Assembly: GCF_025370935.1 (NCBI RefSeq)
Contig: NC_133491.1
Location: 5,616,685 to 5,680,684 of the forward strand
Reading direction: 5' to 3'
DNA: 64,000 bases
From: Choristoneura fumiferana
Taxonomy: Eukaryota > Arthropoda > Insecta > Lepidoptera > Tortricidae
Program-made: the position numbers and the translations under genes
Notes under the pieces: generated by a model
The model's database searches: none
What the model was told of the DNA's origin: nothing
The model's input: only the letters and a program-made list of their open reading frames with translations
Shown here: positions 54,840 to 64,000 of the stretch, in pieces
Position numbering within the stretch: the stretch's first letter is position 1
How the letters are laid out: each line of letters opens with the position of its first letter

Positions 54840-55008
54840 TATCTGTATACCTAAATAAAAATGAATTACCGAAATGTATGACGCGCATTACTTCCGAACG
54901 ACGGGACGAATTGGATAAATTATTTTTTGTTGTGTTCGTTATTGTTACGACAAAGTTTGTGTGGGAAAAAAAGACTGGAACGGGATAGAAACCGCGGGCA
55001 ACAGCTAG
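54840..55008 (+). mobile_element. Helitron-like element
   Basis: gtatacctaaataaaaatga at the left, cattacttccgaacgacggg, end gatagaaaccgcgggcaacagCTAG|T. Hairpin reduced relative to 20750-20983. Confidence 0.5.
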
Positions 55009-55149
55009 TATACAATAAACGAGTAGTTTTTTTATTTATACCTACTATTTCGATTAAATTTTCTGTGTGGGGATTTTTGTGGGTGAAAAATCGATCTAGC
55101 TTGCTTTTATCTCTAGAGAATCGTGTTAAATATCCACCAAAATTAATTG

Positions 55150-55490
55150 ACCACTTCAAAAGTACAAACGACAATTCCGATGGTCTTATAAGTTTTTTTT
55201 TAGATAACGTTAAAATGATACCCCACACTATAGGGTTGGATGAGAAAAAAAAACACCCCTACTTTACGTTTATGGGAGGTACCCAAAAAAAAACGTTTTT
55301 TTAATTTTTTACTGTACCATTTTGTCGGCATAGTTTACCTAGATATATATCCGTGCATAATAACAGCTTTCTAGCTTTGATAGCCTCTGAGCAAAGCCGC
55401 GGACGGACGGATAGACGGACAGACAGACATGGTGAAACTACAAGGGTTCCGTTTTTGCCATTTTGGCTCCGGAACCCTAAAAACCCTAAG
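55150..55490 (+). repeat. Dispersed repeat ending in (gacg/gaca)n and cggaaccctaaaa
   Basis: gataccccacactatagggt, tttacgtttatgggaggtac, cattttgtcggcatagttta, ggacggacggatagacggac, agggttccgtttttgccatt. The last words recur in degraded form at 56640-56690. Confidence 0.55.
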
Positions 55491-55553
55491 AGGACTTGTC
55501 TTTTTTGATTGGCATTTTGACATCATTCATTCATTCATTTCATTGAATTAAAA

Positions 55554-55811
55554 GTGATGGCCTAGTGGTTTGACCTATCGCCTCTCAAGCAGAGGTTCGT
55601 GAGTTTTTCGAAATTCATGTGCGAAATAAAATTTGAAATTTACTACGAGCGTTAAAGTGAAGGATCATCAACAGGAAAACATCGTGAGGAAACCTGCACA
55701 CACCTGTGTAGTAACTCAATGGTATGTGTGAAGTTCCCAATCCGCACTGGGCCCGCGTGGGAACTACGACCCAAGCCCTCTCATTCATAGGCTGGGATGA
55801 TGGGATGATGA
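55554..55811 (+). mobile_element. tRNA-derived SINE, damaged head
   Basis: gtgatggcctagtggtttga, aagcagaggttcgtgagttt (B box damaged), aattcatgtgcgaaataaaa, ccgcactgggcccgcgtggg, ataggctgggatgatg. A stretch of the family is missing between ggttcgtgagttt and tcgaaattc. Confidence 0.7.
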
Positions 55812-55917
55812 TACGGTACGCTTTTCTAATGGTCCTTTACGATATAATAAGCATTATGTTGTATGATATGTTTAGCCTGAATGACATAAATCCAAAAATT
55901 CAAAATGGTGATAGGAA

Positions 55918-56092
55918 AATGAATTGTTATTGCAATAATCCAGCGTTACTAGCCAACAAACCTTTCGAATATACAGATTCAACCTGTTTTTTTAAGTTAA
56001 TTGAAAATCTTTCAGATAAATTAAGGTATTGTTTGTTTTGTGGAACGGATAATGAAGTATGCAAAATTAATCATCTACGTATACGATCGTGA
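55918..56092 (+). CDS. Unrecognised cysteine-rich open reading frame (doubtful)
   Basis: Open for about 58 codons to TGA at 56090-56092; starts after the SINE. Cysteines are arranged C-x-C, then single C, then C-x2-C-x6-C-x3-H (RYCLFCGTDNEVCKINHLRI), reminiscent of a small zinc-binding module. The frame runs on upstream into the SINE, so the true start is unknown. It may be an isolated exon, a transposon remnant, or chance. Confidence 0.25.
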
Positions 56093-56185
56093 ATAAATTG
56101 GAGATGCATGAAAGTGTATGCAAATTTTAATTGACCGATTCAGATACTTTGCAAAGGTCCATTAATGAATTACCTTATTTTTAAC

Positions 56186-56695
56186 CCCCCACGCAAAAAG
56201 AGGGGTGTTATAAGTTTGACCGCTATGTGTGCGATTTTTTTATTTGAAGCAAGTCTTCTAGCGATGGTTCTTAGCTTAGACATGTTTCATCAAAATCGTT
56301 TCAGCCGTTTTTGAGGTATTGAACTTTGAAGTGACAAACTTTTTGCTGGTTAGTTTATTATCTTACTCCTTTTGAGAAAAAAACCGACCAAGTGCGAGGC
56401 GGACTCGCGCACGAAGGGTTCCGTATCATCTATACAACATTCATTAGACATAAGCAAAAACGGCAAAAAAATCACGTTTGTTGTATGGGAGCCCCACTTA
56501 AATACATATTTTATTCTGTTTTCAGTGTTTGTTGTTACAGCGGCCATAGTTGATAATCTGTGAAATTTAAACCGTCTAACTATTACGGTTCATGGGATAC
56601 AGCCTGGTGATAGACGGACGGGCGGACGGACGGACGGACAGCGGTGTCTTAGTAATAGGGTTTCTGTTTTTACCCTTTGGGTACATAACCCTAAA
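56186..56695 (+). repeat. Two abutting dispersed repeats
   Basis: Left: acgcaaaaagaggggtgtta, taagtttgaccgctatgtgt, complement of 20165-20430. Right: aaaccgaccaagtgcgaggc, ggactcgcgcacgaagggtt, (gacg)n and accctaaaaa. Neither codes. Confidence 0.55.
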
Positions 56696-57458
56696 AACAA
56701 CATAGTTCATATGGGGCAGAGTTTTCTCAACAATTGCTAAAAGCAATAAAAAATCCTTTAACGATTTAGAACAGTCAAATTAAAATGTCACATCTTACTT
56801 TAAATCTCATCAATCAGGTATACTCGTTGGTACACTATTTACATTATATACAAGGTATTAATTAAACAACTGAAACCTGCAAGCTTTTGTTCAAAATCGT
56901 GAGTAAGATCGATTAGGTACACAATAATTTAAATCAGGCTGCTTTCTTTAAGTTCTCTTTTACTACGACCAGTCTGAAAGTTAAATGTGTTATATAAGTA
57001 AAGAAAAAAAATCTAAGATGCTGTTTATTCTTGGTTGCCCTGAAACCCAACACAAAAATTCAGAGATCGGCATTTGCTGAGTGGCATCCATTTTGGTGCT
57101 TCGTTAACTATGGTTAAATATTTAGATTAAGATTTCATGTACAAACTTTTTTAAAACCAAATAAATCAATTCTATTCTATTCTATTATTTGCATAATATT
57201 AAGATAACCGTTTTCCTGTCAGTATTGGTATTCTAAAACAAACATTGAAGTGCAACAAGTACTAATGGCTAACGTTAATCAAACCTCTTTTCCTATATTC
57301 GCTCATACTCGTATATACCTAAACGAAATTGTAAAGCAAAACTTTGCTTTCCGGAATTTTACTCCATTATTTATTATGCAAACTCGTATCATTGGTTTTA
57401 CCTCATCATCATCACGACGCTCGTGGCCCATTTAACGCCCATGCCCATCTAAGCCATT

Positions 57459-57931
57459 CAGTGTTGCCAATTTAGCGACTTTGTCGCTAGAACTAACGAC
57501 TTTTGCTTATGTCTTAGCGACCAAAAAAAGTTTTGACGACAAAAATGGTTTAGCGACTTGTCTGGCGACTTTTGGAATACAAATTTAAACAGTTCTAGGA
57601 CCAATAATGGATACATTTTTTCAACTCGACAACGACGATAATTATACAGTGCCAAGAGATCTATATGGAAAGCGACAAACGCGCTTGCGCACCAAATTCA
57701 AATTTTATTTAATTAAAGCTCTATTCGTTTATGGTCTAGCTTAAGCTATTTAAAAAAATATTCAAATCATTTTCAGTGAATTCGGAAATCTTCTAATTTG
57801 TTGTTTTTTTTTTCACATCCCAACCTTTCAGACCACCAGTGGCCTCTTGTATCTCTCCCAGACAAAGTCCTCAGTCTGCTCGCTTTGATTTTGAGTTTAG
57901 CGACTCGAGTTTTTAGGAGTTGGCAACACTG
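57459..57931. mobile_element. hAT-like MITE with 8-bp target duplication
   Basis: Ends cagtgttgccaa and ttggcaacactg are perfect inverted repeats. Flanks aagccatt (57451-57458) and aacccatt (57932-57939) differ at one of 8 bases, as expected for an aged hAT duplication. Inside each end the word tagcgact recurs (tttagcgactttgtcgctag; gtttagcgactcgag). 473 bp, no transposase. Confidence 0.78.
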
Positions 57932-58667
57932 AACCCATTCAAGCTCGACGAGCTCTCGTCATTACCAGGAGCTGTGTATATTTTCCATTTGATTTTACGA
58001 AAAATGCCAAGTTTACATGAACTTAGTGACAATGTTTAGTACTTAAAGCTTATTAGTAGGTAACTTGTAAAACACTAGATTTAGAGGATCTTAGCAACTC
58101 ATGCTTAGTAATTATAATTTTCACATTTCACATGTAGTTTACACAATTATTTTAGGTATAACTTTACTTACTTTGGAGGTCAATTTCTCCGAATAAGTTG
58201 AGTTTGGGTTAGCTAAGAAAAACGTGTTCAGTATCTTAGACTACTATCTAACATATTATTATATCAAAATAAAACAGATCGTAGTTGCGTACCTTTTTTT
58301 GTAAGTATTTTGCAGTTATTGTGAAACATTCTAGCTTAATAAAGTCGATAATTTCGATTATTTATTAATTCATCAATATAAAAATACATCAGTTAAAAAC
58401 ATCAGTAGTCCAATAGTAAGTGCAAGTAAATAAAAACTGATCTTGTTTATGAAGAGACAAATACTCCAGCTAAAAATATTATCTTCACTTGCCGAGTGAT
58501 GTGAACGTCAAGTAAATATAGAAAACTGAAGACTATGATACCTACTAATCCATTCTCTCATGAGACACCCTGCTGTCATCTCTATTGCTAATTACATAAG
58601 ATTTAAGATGCCAACTATTGGGACAGTGACGAGCACTCGTACGTTTACCTTATGTGAACAATCCTAC

Positions 58668-59010
58668 TTATATTATAAATGCGAAAGTTTGTGAGTGAGT
58701 GAGTATGTTTGTTACTTCTTCATGCTGAAACGGCTGAACGGATTTTGATGAAATTTGGTATGTGGATAGCTGGACATCTGTAATAAAACATAGGCTACTT
58801 TTTATTCCGATGATCCCACGGGATAGGAATAAAATCTCAAAACAACTACCGCTGGGCTTAGAGTAATGAAATTTGACATGACTGTTTTTAATGTAACGTC
58901 AATGAAAACCACGATTTAATTTTGCCTTTTTAATTTGATAAAATCCCTAAATTTCTATTCAGCTGCTGAATCTAATGATTTACGTGTGCGTAGCCGCGGG
59001 TAAACATTAG
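58668..59010 (+). mobile_element. Helitron-like element, longer variant
   Basis: ttatattataaatgcgaaag, (gtga)n, aaacggctgaacggattttg, acataggctactttttattc, gatcccacgggatagg, end cgtagccgcgggtaaacattagt. The final CTAG is mutated to TTAG. Confidence 0.6.
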
Positions 59011-59620
59011 TATCTTGATATTTGTCACTCCGCAGTTAAGTCTCTGGCCAGGAACACTAATGAAAATTACTAAACTCATGTAAACCTAGCATGTCGTGTT
59101 TGTTAATATGTACATCTCCAAGACATCAAAAATACCTACACTCTATGTCACTAACCATAAGGTCGTGTAACGTTGAAACGATAGCTGTATAGATATGTAA
59201 GATCTCGACTGCGTACAACTGCGTATGTGTAAGTTCGTTTTAGTAAGTTTCAGTGCTTCATTAAATAGAACATCAGAATTCCATTAAATATTTCGTTATT
59301 CAAAACAAAAAGCTACTGAGATCGCGAATTATATTTTATCTAAGTAGTCTACATCATTAATGACTTAACAATTTTAATTCAATCAGTATATACGTAGTAT
59401 TTTCGGATTAATATATTACCCATTTAATTGGATTTCCATCAAGTGTTTGGCTGAGTGCGTTAATTTTTTATAATGCCCCTCGACTTTTTAATTCCTTTTT
59501 AGTCGAAGAGTTTTCATTGGTTTCATCGTTTCAGCCTTTTCGTAAAAGTTATAAGTAAGTTTATTGAGTAGGATATTATTATTTTTTACTTGATTTTATT
59601 TAACTTGTAATGTTTGTATA
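59011..59620. other. AT-rich stretch without supported gene
   Basis: No reading frame or repeat I can support. Confidence 0.45.
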
Positions 59621-59621
59621 T

Positions 59622-59740
59622 CTTTTTTTTATCAAATAGCTGGCAAACGAGCATGCGGGTCACCTGACGGTAAGTGATCACCGTCACCCATGGACACCTA
59701 CAGCACAATTAGGACTGCAGGTGCGTTTGCGGCCTAAAGG
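59622..59740 (-). repeat. LINE-tail repeat fragment
   Basis: T-run then atagctggcaaacgagcatg, cgggtcacctgacggtaagt, acccatggacacctacagc, gcaggtgcgtttgcggccta. Inverted relative to 35706-35843. Confidence 0.6.
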
Positions 59741-59769
59741 GGGGGGGATATCTACATGTATAACTAATA

Positions 59770-59935
59770 TATTTATGGGTTAAGAGAGGCAACAGGCAAC
59801 CCTCGCGCCGGTAGCTTTCTCGCGCAAAGAATCTCAATCGCAGTTCAACGCGGGAATGCTGCCTGCGTGATGGGCACCATGCCAAGAGGCACACCTCTCT
59901 TTTTTAATTAAAGTTTTAGTTTTAGCTATTTCGTA
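59770..59935 (+). mobile_element. LINE ORF2 C-terminal end, second copy
   Basis: Reads PRAGSFLAQRISIAVQRGNA then ACVMGTMPRGTPLFFN and stop, nearly identical to the end of 12390-12760 and followed by the same attaaagttttag tail. The T-run repeat at 59622 lies directly before it. Confidence 0.7.
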
Positions 59936-60135
59936 TTGTCATTTGGAAGTAAAAATATAAATCCCATTTATTCCCCATCCCGTGGGTATTTCGAAAAAAA
60001 AAATATTAATAAATTATTATTGACGTTTTGACCACATTGCAGTGGCCGCGATTAACTCGTGACCGTTCTTTATTAAATTGTTATTGTAAAAATACATACA
60101 TGTATGGGTGGTACAGTGGTACCAAATGATCCGAT

Positions 60136-60346
60136 GATACTTAAACAGGTGATTGTGTTGCTTAAACTGAACAACTTTCTCCAAGGAATATAGGTTAAAA
60201 AACTATTTTTTTTTCGCCTTTCCTTAGTAAGTCGGTCATCTAACATTTTGTACCTATAGGAGTATGAATTTATTTTTTCGTTTTTTACCTATGTTCCTTG
60301 GAGAAAGTTGTTCAGTTTAAGCAACACTATCACCTGTTTAAGTATC
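60136..60346. mobile_element. Fold-back element with about 70-bp arms
   Basis: gatacttaaacaggtgattg, tgttgcttaaactgaacaac, tttctccaaggaatataggt mirrored by acctatgttccttggagaaa, gttgttcagtttaagcaaca, ctatcacctgtttaagtatc, with about 70 bp between. No coding content. Confidence 0.75.
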
Positions 60347-60387
60347 GTAAGTTTATGTAAATCGTGCAAGTTTTATTACATTTTTTT

Positions 60388-60745
60388 ATGTAGCCTGTAT
60401 TATGTCCCACTGCTGGGCAAAGGCCTCCCCTTTTCTCCGCCACTCTTCCCTGTCCTGGGCATGCACCTGCCAATCGAGCTGAAAAGCGCTCAGGTCGTCC
60501 CGCCATCTCCTCTTGGGTCTGCCTCTGCTCCTATGCCCATCCCTCGGATCCCATTCGGTTACGATTCGTGCCCATCGGTCCGGGTGCATGCGGCAGACAT
60601 GTCCAGCCCAGTCCCACTTCAGCTTGGCGGTCTTGACACCCACATCTGTGATACGAGTTTTAGAGCGCAGTATCGTGTTTCTGATTCGATCAGTTCTTCG
60701 AACACCCAGAATACTGCGCAGTTGTATTACATTGCGAGGCCGTAA
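60388..60745 (-). mobile_element. RTE-like LINE reverse-transcriptase C-terminus, open
   Basis: Minus-strand frame with no stop over about 120 codons: RNVIQLRSILGVRRTDRIRN, KLKWDWAGHVCRMHPDRWAR, RGRPKRRWRDDLSAFQLDWQ, EEWRRKGEAFAQQWD. The KWxWAGHV...GRPxxRWxDDL...W pattern is the conserved C-terminal part of RTE/BovB-type ORF2. 5'-truncated; relatively young since the frame is intact. Confidence 0.85.
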
Positions 60746-60746
60746 A

Positions 60747-61317
60747 GCCAACGAGTTTGTAGTGGTCAATCGAGCGCCGCAATTTAATGCACTTGCACGA
60801 TTTTTTTTGCAAGTCTAAAAGCTCGGCTTAACGACAAACTACCTTAAAAGCTCGCAAAATATGAGCGCGGCGTCGATTCATACAAAATCCTCGATCAGTA
60901 TTCCAGTCTCGTCCCTGTAACTCGACTCAGCATGAAAGCAATTAGCCGAAGAAATAGTTTTTCCTGGCCAAACTGGTACTGATTCAACTCACGCGCCCAC
61001 CTTGGGAAATAACAAAGTTTAGCCGTGCTTGTGGAAAGTTGTAGTATTAACCACTTAATATGGCATGGACATTATTTATGTACGGTGTAGTAATTTGTTC
61101 TATAGGGTGGATTTGCTTGAAAAATTTTATGCTTACGATGGCAGAAACTTTCACCTTTAATATTAAGTAATGGAAGACAGGGAAATTTATGCACACGACT
61201 CAATTGTTAACGGCGTAGAGGCGTGTTTAGATATTTTTGATTGAATTTTTGCTCACAAGTTTATGAACTCGACTGTATTCGACGCCTGTTTTTTCAGTAA
61301 AAGTACGTTGTATTTAG
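60747..61317. other. Stretch without supported gene
   Basis: I see no coding frame or repeat here. Confidence 0.45.
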
Positions 61318-61318
61318 G

Positions 61319-61493
61319 TATCATCAGCCAAATATGTGATCTACCATTCTAAAGTTGATAATCGTTTGCACGTCATAAAACAATAATGCCAATAGACGTG
61401 TCTGTCAACTTGAAAGTTCGACTGTAGCGACGGATTCATTTGATAGGAACTTGTTTAAAAATTGATCGACCACTTATTTGGCTGATGGTACGG
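61319..61493. mobile_element. MITE with ATCAGCCAAATA ends
   Basis: tatcatcagccaaatatgtg and its near-complement cacttatttggctgatggta enclose 175 bp of non-coding sequence. Target duplication not clear. Confidence 0.6.
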
Positions 61494-61867
61494 TTTACTC
61501 ACGATGTTTTCTACGAAATGCCCGGGCGAGACGTTTGACATGAACTGAATGCCTAGTACCACGAAACTCAGTTCACGCAGTGACAAGTGATGCCCGTCAT
61601 TCAGTTGGCGATAATTAAGCGACAGTTCCTATTCCGAGACGTTATCATAATACTGGCCAACTCTCGGCGACCAGATTTTGCAGCAGCTATAAAAATGGCT
61701 TGAGTAACAAGATACTAAAATGCATTACATAGTCACTGGCTGCAGAGCTTGTCATCAATCCCGACAGTTACCTTAACAAGATAAGAGTTTATATTCTACG
61801 CTTCAGCTTTGTTTCTGCTTACTTCAGTAGAACCTAGTTTTTAGGGTTCCTTGGGCCATTAAGCCAA

Positions 61868-61990
61868 GCCGTAGTAGCCTAGTGGTTTCACCTATGGCCT
61901 TTTAAGCAGGATCGTGGGTTCAAACCTGGGCTTCTACCTAAAAGTTTTTCGCAAGTGGGAATTTTCATTTTATTTTAAATTTACCACGAT
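61868..61990 (+). repeat. tRNA-derived SINE head, truncated at 3' side
   Basis: gccgtagtagcctagtggtt, tcgtgggttcaaacctgggc (B-box-like), then the start of the body; the 3' half is absent. Confidence 0.55.
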
Positions 61991-62230
61991 TACATAAGTA
62001 CCTGCGAATTTTTCAACTATCATTATTTTTTCAATTATAGGGAGAACAATCGACTCGGTTAAACGTTATTACCATCCCACGTGTATTAGAAAGAAAGAAA
62101 TAAAGAGAGAGATTATTTTGATTCCATCAAACTAGAAATAAAACTATACTTGGTTTGGATAGGTATTTAAATAAATCTAAACAAACTTCAACTGCCAGAT
62201 AAGGTACATTCAAGGATTCAAAACATTTTA

Positions 62231-62310
62231 CTTTTTTTTTTATTCGACTGGATGCAAACGAGCAAGTGGGTTTCCTGATGGTTAGAGATCACCACCGCCC
62301 ATAGACATCT
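62231..62310 (-). repeat. Short fragment of the GGCAAACGAGCAAGTGGGTC family
   Basis: T-run, attcgactggatgcaaacga, gcaagtgggtttcctgatgg, accaccgcccatagacatct; same breakpoint as 41191-41269, just after the cccataaacatct words. Confidence 0.65.
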
Positions 62311-63430
62311 ATCATTGTAATACAAACTAGACTAGTGTAGGGTAATGGGGGAATTTCAATGTTTAAGACACCAATTGACGTTGTTTTGTTTACATTTAGT
62401 TAAATACCTAACCAAACGAAGTATAAGTTACTTGGTGACACGACAGGACACCAAAAAGGGCCTCCGTTGAAATTTGAACATTCAGCATTGTTGCCAACTT
62501 GCTATATGTTATGTGCAGTAACACTGGTTTTCTACATTATCAGAACGGAAAGACATGTTGTTAGAATTTAAATCATGCTAGACAGCATCTATATTTAATT
62601 GTTTTTAGTTTACATGAAAATGTAATCCAGAACACATCCAAAGAGTATTGTAATGTATAACACATCTCTAAATAATACTTGCCAAAACGGTAATGATGAA
62701 AACTTAAGCCTCAAAAATGCTAAATTACCCTGTAGGTAGTTCACCTGTTTATGTACCAGTGTTCTATAAGATGTGAAAAATTCATAAGAGAAAAGTTCCT
62801 TTAATTTCCAAAAATACGACATGTAGACTTGACGATTTTAAAGAAAATTAAACTATCAGAAATCATTACGACCCTCACTTTTTCCACCTACGCAGTTAAA
62901 ATGAGTTAAATTGACTTCGACTTTTCCGGCCGTCCATTGCGGTAGAGTTTTCGGTTAACACAAAAGGTTTTCCATTGTTTCAACTGACCATTGGAAACAA
63001 AGAATTTATCTGAATTCTATGAATATTATACACGATGTAAATGTACCTAAATGGTAATTTTGAATTGATTTCCACGTATTCAAATATCAACATTTTTAAA
63101 AGCTTTTGTTTAATTTTCAATATACCTACGTATCATGAAAGTAAAGGGCTCGTTTTTTTGCGATAATCGCTTCGTTAAACGCAATGTGCTTGACGCACAT
63201 CAATTTGCATCAGATAATTTAATTTCCAAAAATTGTCTTACGCGGTGAGCGCAGTGGCAAATGCATGAATGGTACTGAGATTGCGTGGATTAATTGTAAC
63301 TCTTTATTGTACATAAAACATGTGGGAACCAGTTCGTGAAAAAACAAAGAGCAGTGTTGCCAAACGCAGTAAATTAAGTTCTGTCAAACCATTTTTCGGC
63401 AGTATTTTAAACTTCGTAAAAACAACAATA
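62311..63430. other. AT-rich stretch without supported gene
   Basis: Only a LINE-tail-like word (tgtaactctttattgtacat at 63296-63315, shared with 11878-11897) stands out. Confidence 0.45.
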
Positions 63431-63432
63431 AC

Positions 63433-63890
63433 ATAGTGAAATTTTGTTCTACTCCGTACGTCTTCATTCAACGCATGTTGGGCAATGTTCAAATACCAGG
63501 AAACTACTACATCGAACAAACTTTAAACGTTCACAAAGATCCTTTTTCTAATATCCAGTTTTTAATATGATCAAAATAAAGCAAAAGCTACCCAAGTTAT
63601 TAAGTCTAAATTTTAAAACTAACAACAAAATAACCTGATAGTGAAATAAAGGTTGTTTATTGAAGCTAACCTGATAGTGAAATTTTGTTGTTTGTCTCCG
63701 TAGGACGGAACTCTTCATCAACGGTCAACGGCATCAATTCGAAACTTGGTGCAGATATATTAAAGTTAGCAAAAATTATAACCAGGAAACTACTACATCG
63801 AACAGGAACTTTAAATGCGTTCACAAAGATCAAAAATCCCACAATTTTTTCATTAATATCCACAGTTTTTCCAATATATTTGATCAAAAT
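63433..63890 (+). repeat. Diverged direct duplication
   Basis: 63433-63578 and 63672-63890 both start tagtgaaattttgtt and contain ccaggaaactactacatcga, acgttcacaaagatc / gcgttcacaaagatc and end gatcaaaat. The second unit is longer by small insertions. Confidence 0.6.
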
Positions 63891-64000
63891 ACTGAATATA
63901 TTACCGCAACTAAGCTACTGTGCCAAGTCAGGAGTCATTTCAAGGTCCTATGTCCAACTTTTAGGCAAACTAAAGCACAACGCAGCTGCTTTGGAAATAA

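Noticed and set aside
54927..55304. 125-codon open frame
   Set aside because: Spans the end of a Helitron-like element and an interspersed repeat found across such genomes; no domain.
60308..60745. 145-codon plus-strand open frame
   Set aside because: It is the antisense of the RTE-like LINE coding end, which carries the recognisable motifs on the minus strand.

Overview
The window is nuclear DNA of an insect, most likely a moth or butterfly. It is AT-rich and has one intron-rich gene with GT-AG introns. The rest is densely packed with short interspersed elements, LINE 3' ends, Helitron-like elements ending in CTAG, and fold-back MITEs of kinds common in lepidopteran genomes. The order-level assignment is inferred from repeat style and from the insect type of the transporter, not from a marker gene.

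The only gene I can support runs from 31918 to 52048 on the plus strand. It encodes a major facilitator superfamily transporter of the SV2/SVOP-like (synaptic vesicle glycoprotein 2-like) group. Ten exons join in one reading frame of 527 codons plus a stop, with every junction on GT-AG and every phase consistent. An AATAAA polyadenylation signal lies 10 bp after the stop codon. The protein shows the MFS loop motif GFITDAFGRK, the sugar-porter-like PESPKF motif, a glycosylatable luminal or extracellular loop with a cysteine pair, and the SVRTLALSFN...GRIG segment of the second half. No neighbouring host gene is visible, so nothing can be said about an operon or cluster.

Layout. 1-31.9 kb is a gene-poor flank made of LINE tails (RTE-like and CR1/Jockey-like), three tRNA-derived SINE families, several MITEs and fold-back elements, and long unremarkable AT-rich stretches. 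31.9-52.1 kb is the transporter gene; its introns (0.8-4.6 kb) hold SINEs with perfect target-site duplications, a 1.2-kb transposon whose inverted repeats are built from a minisatellite, a large composite palindrome, and a fold-back element starting 12 bp after a splice donor. 52.1-64 kb is again gene-free, with a small palindromic MITE, a minisatellite carrying TTAGG-like words, Helitron-like repeats, a hAT-like MITE, and LINE fragments.

The most unusual signal is a family of two elements (42306-43519 and 16679-17044). Their terminal inverted repeats are arrays of a half-repeat containing GGTCTA about every 16 bp, and both copies are flanked by 7-bp target duplications. I do not recognise this family. 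All element names below are by visible structure and protein similarity from memory; no database search was run.
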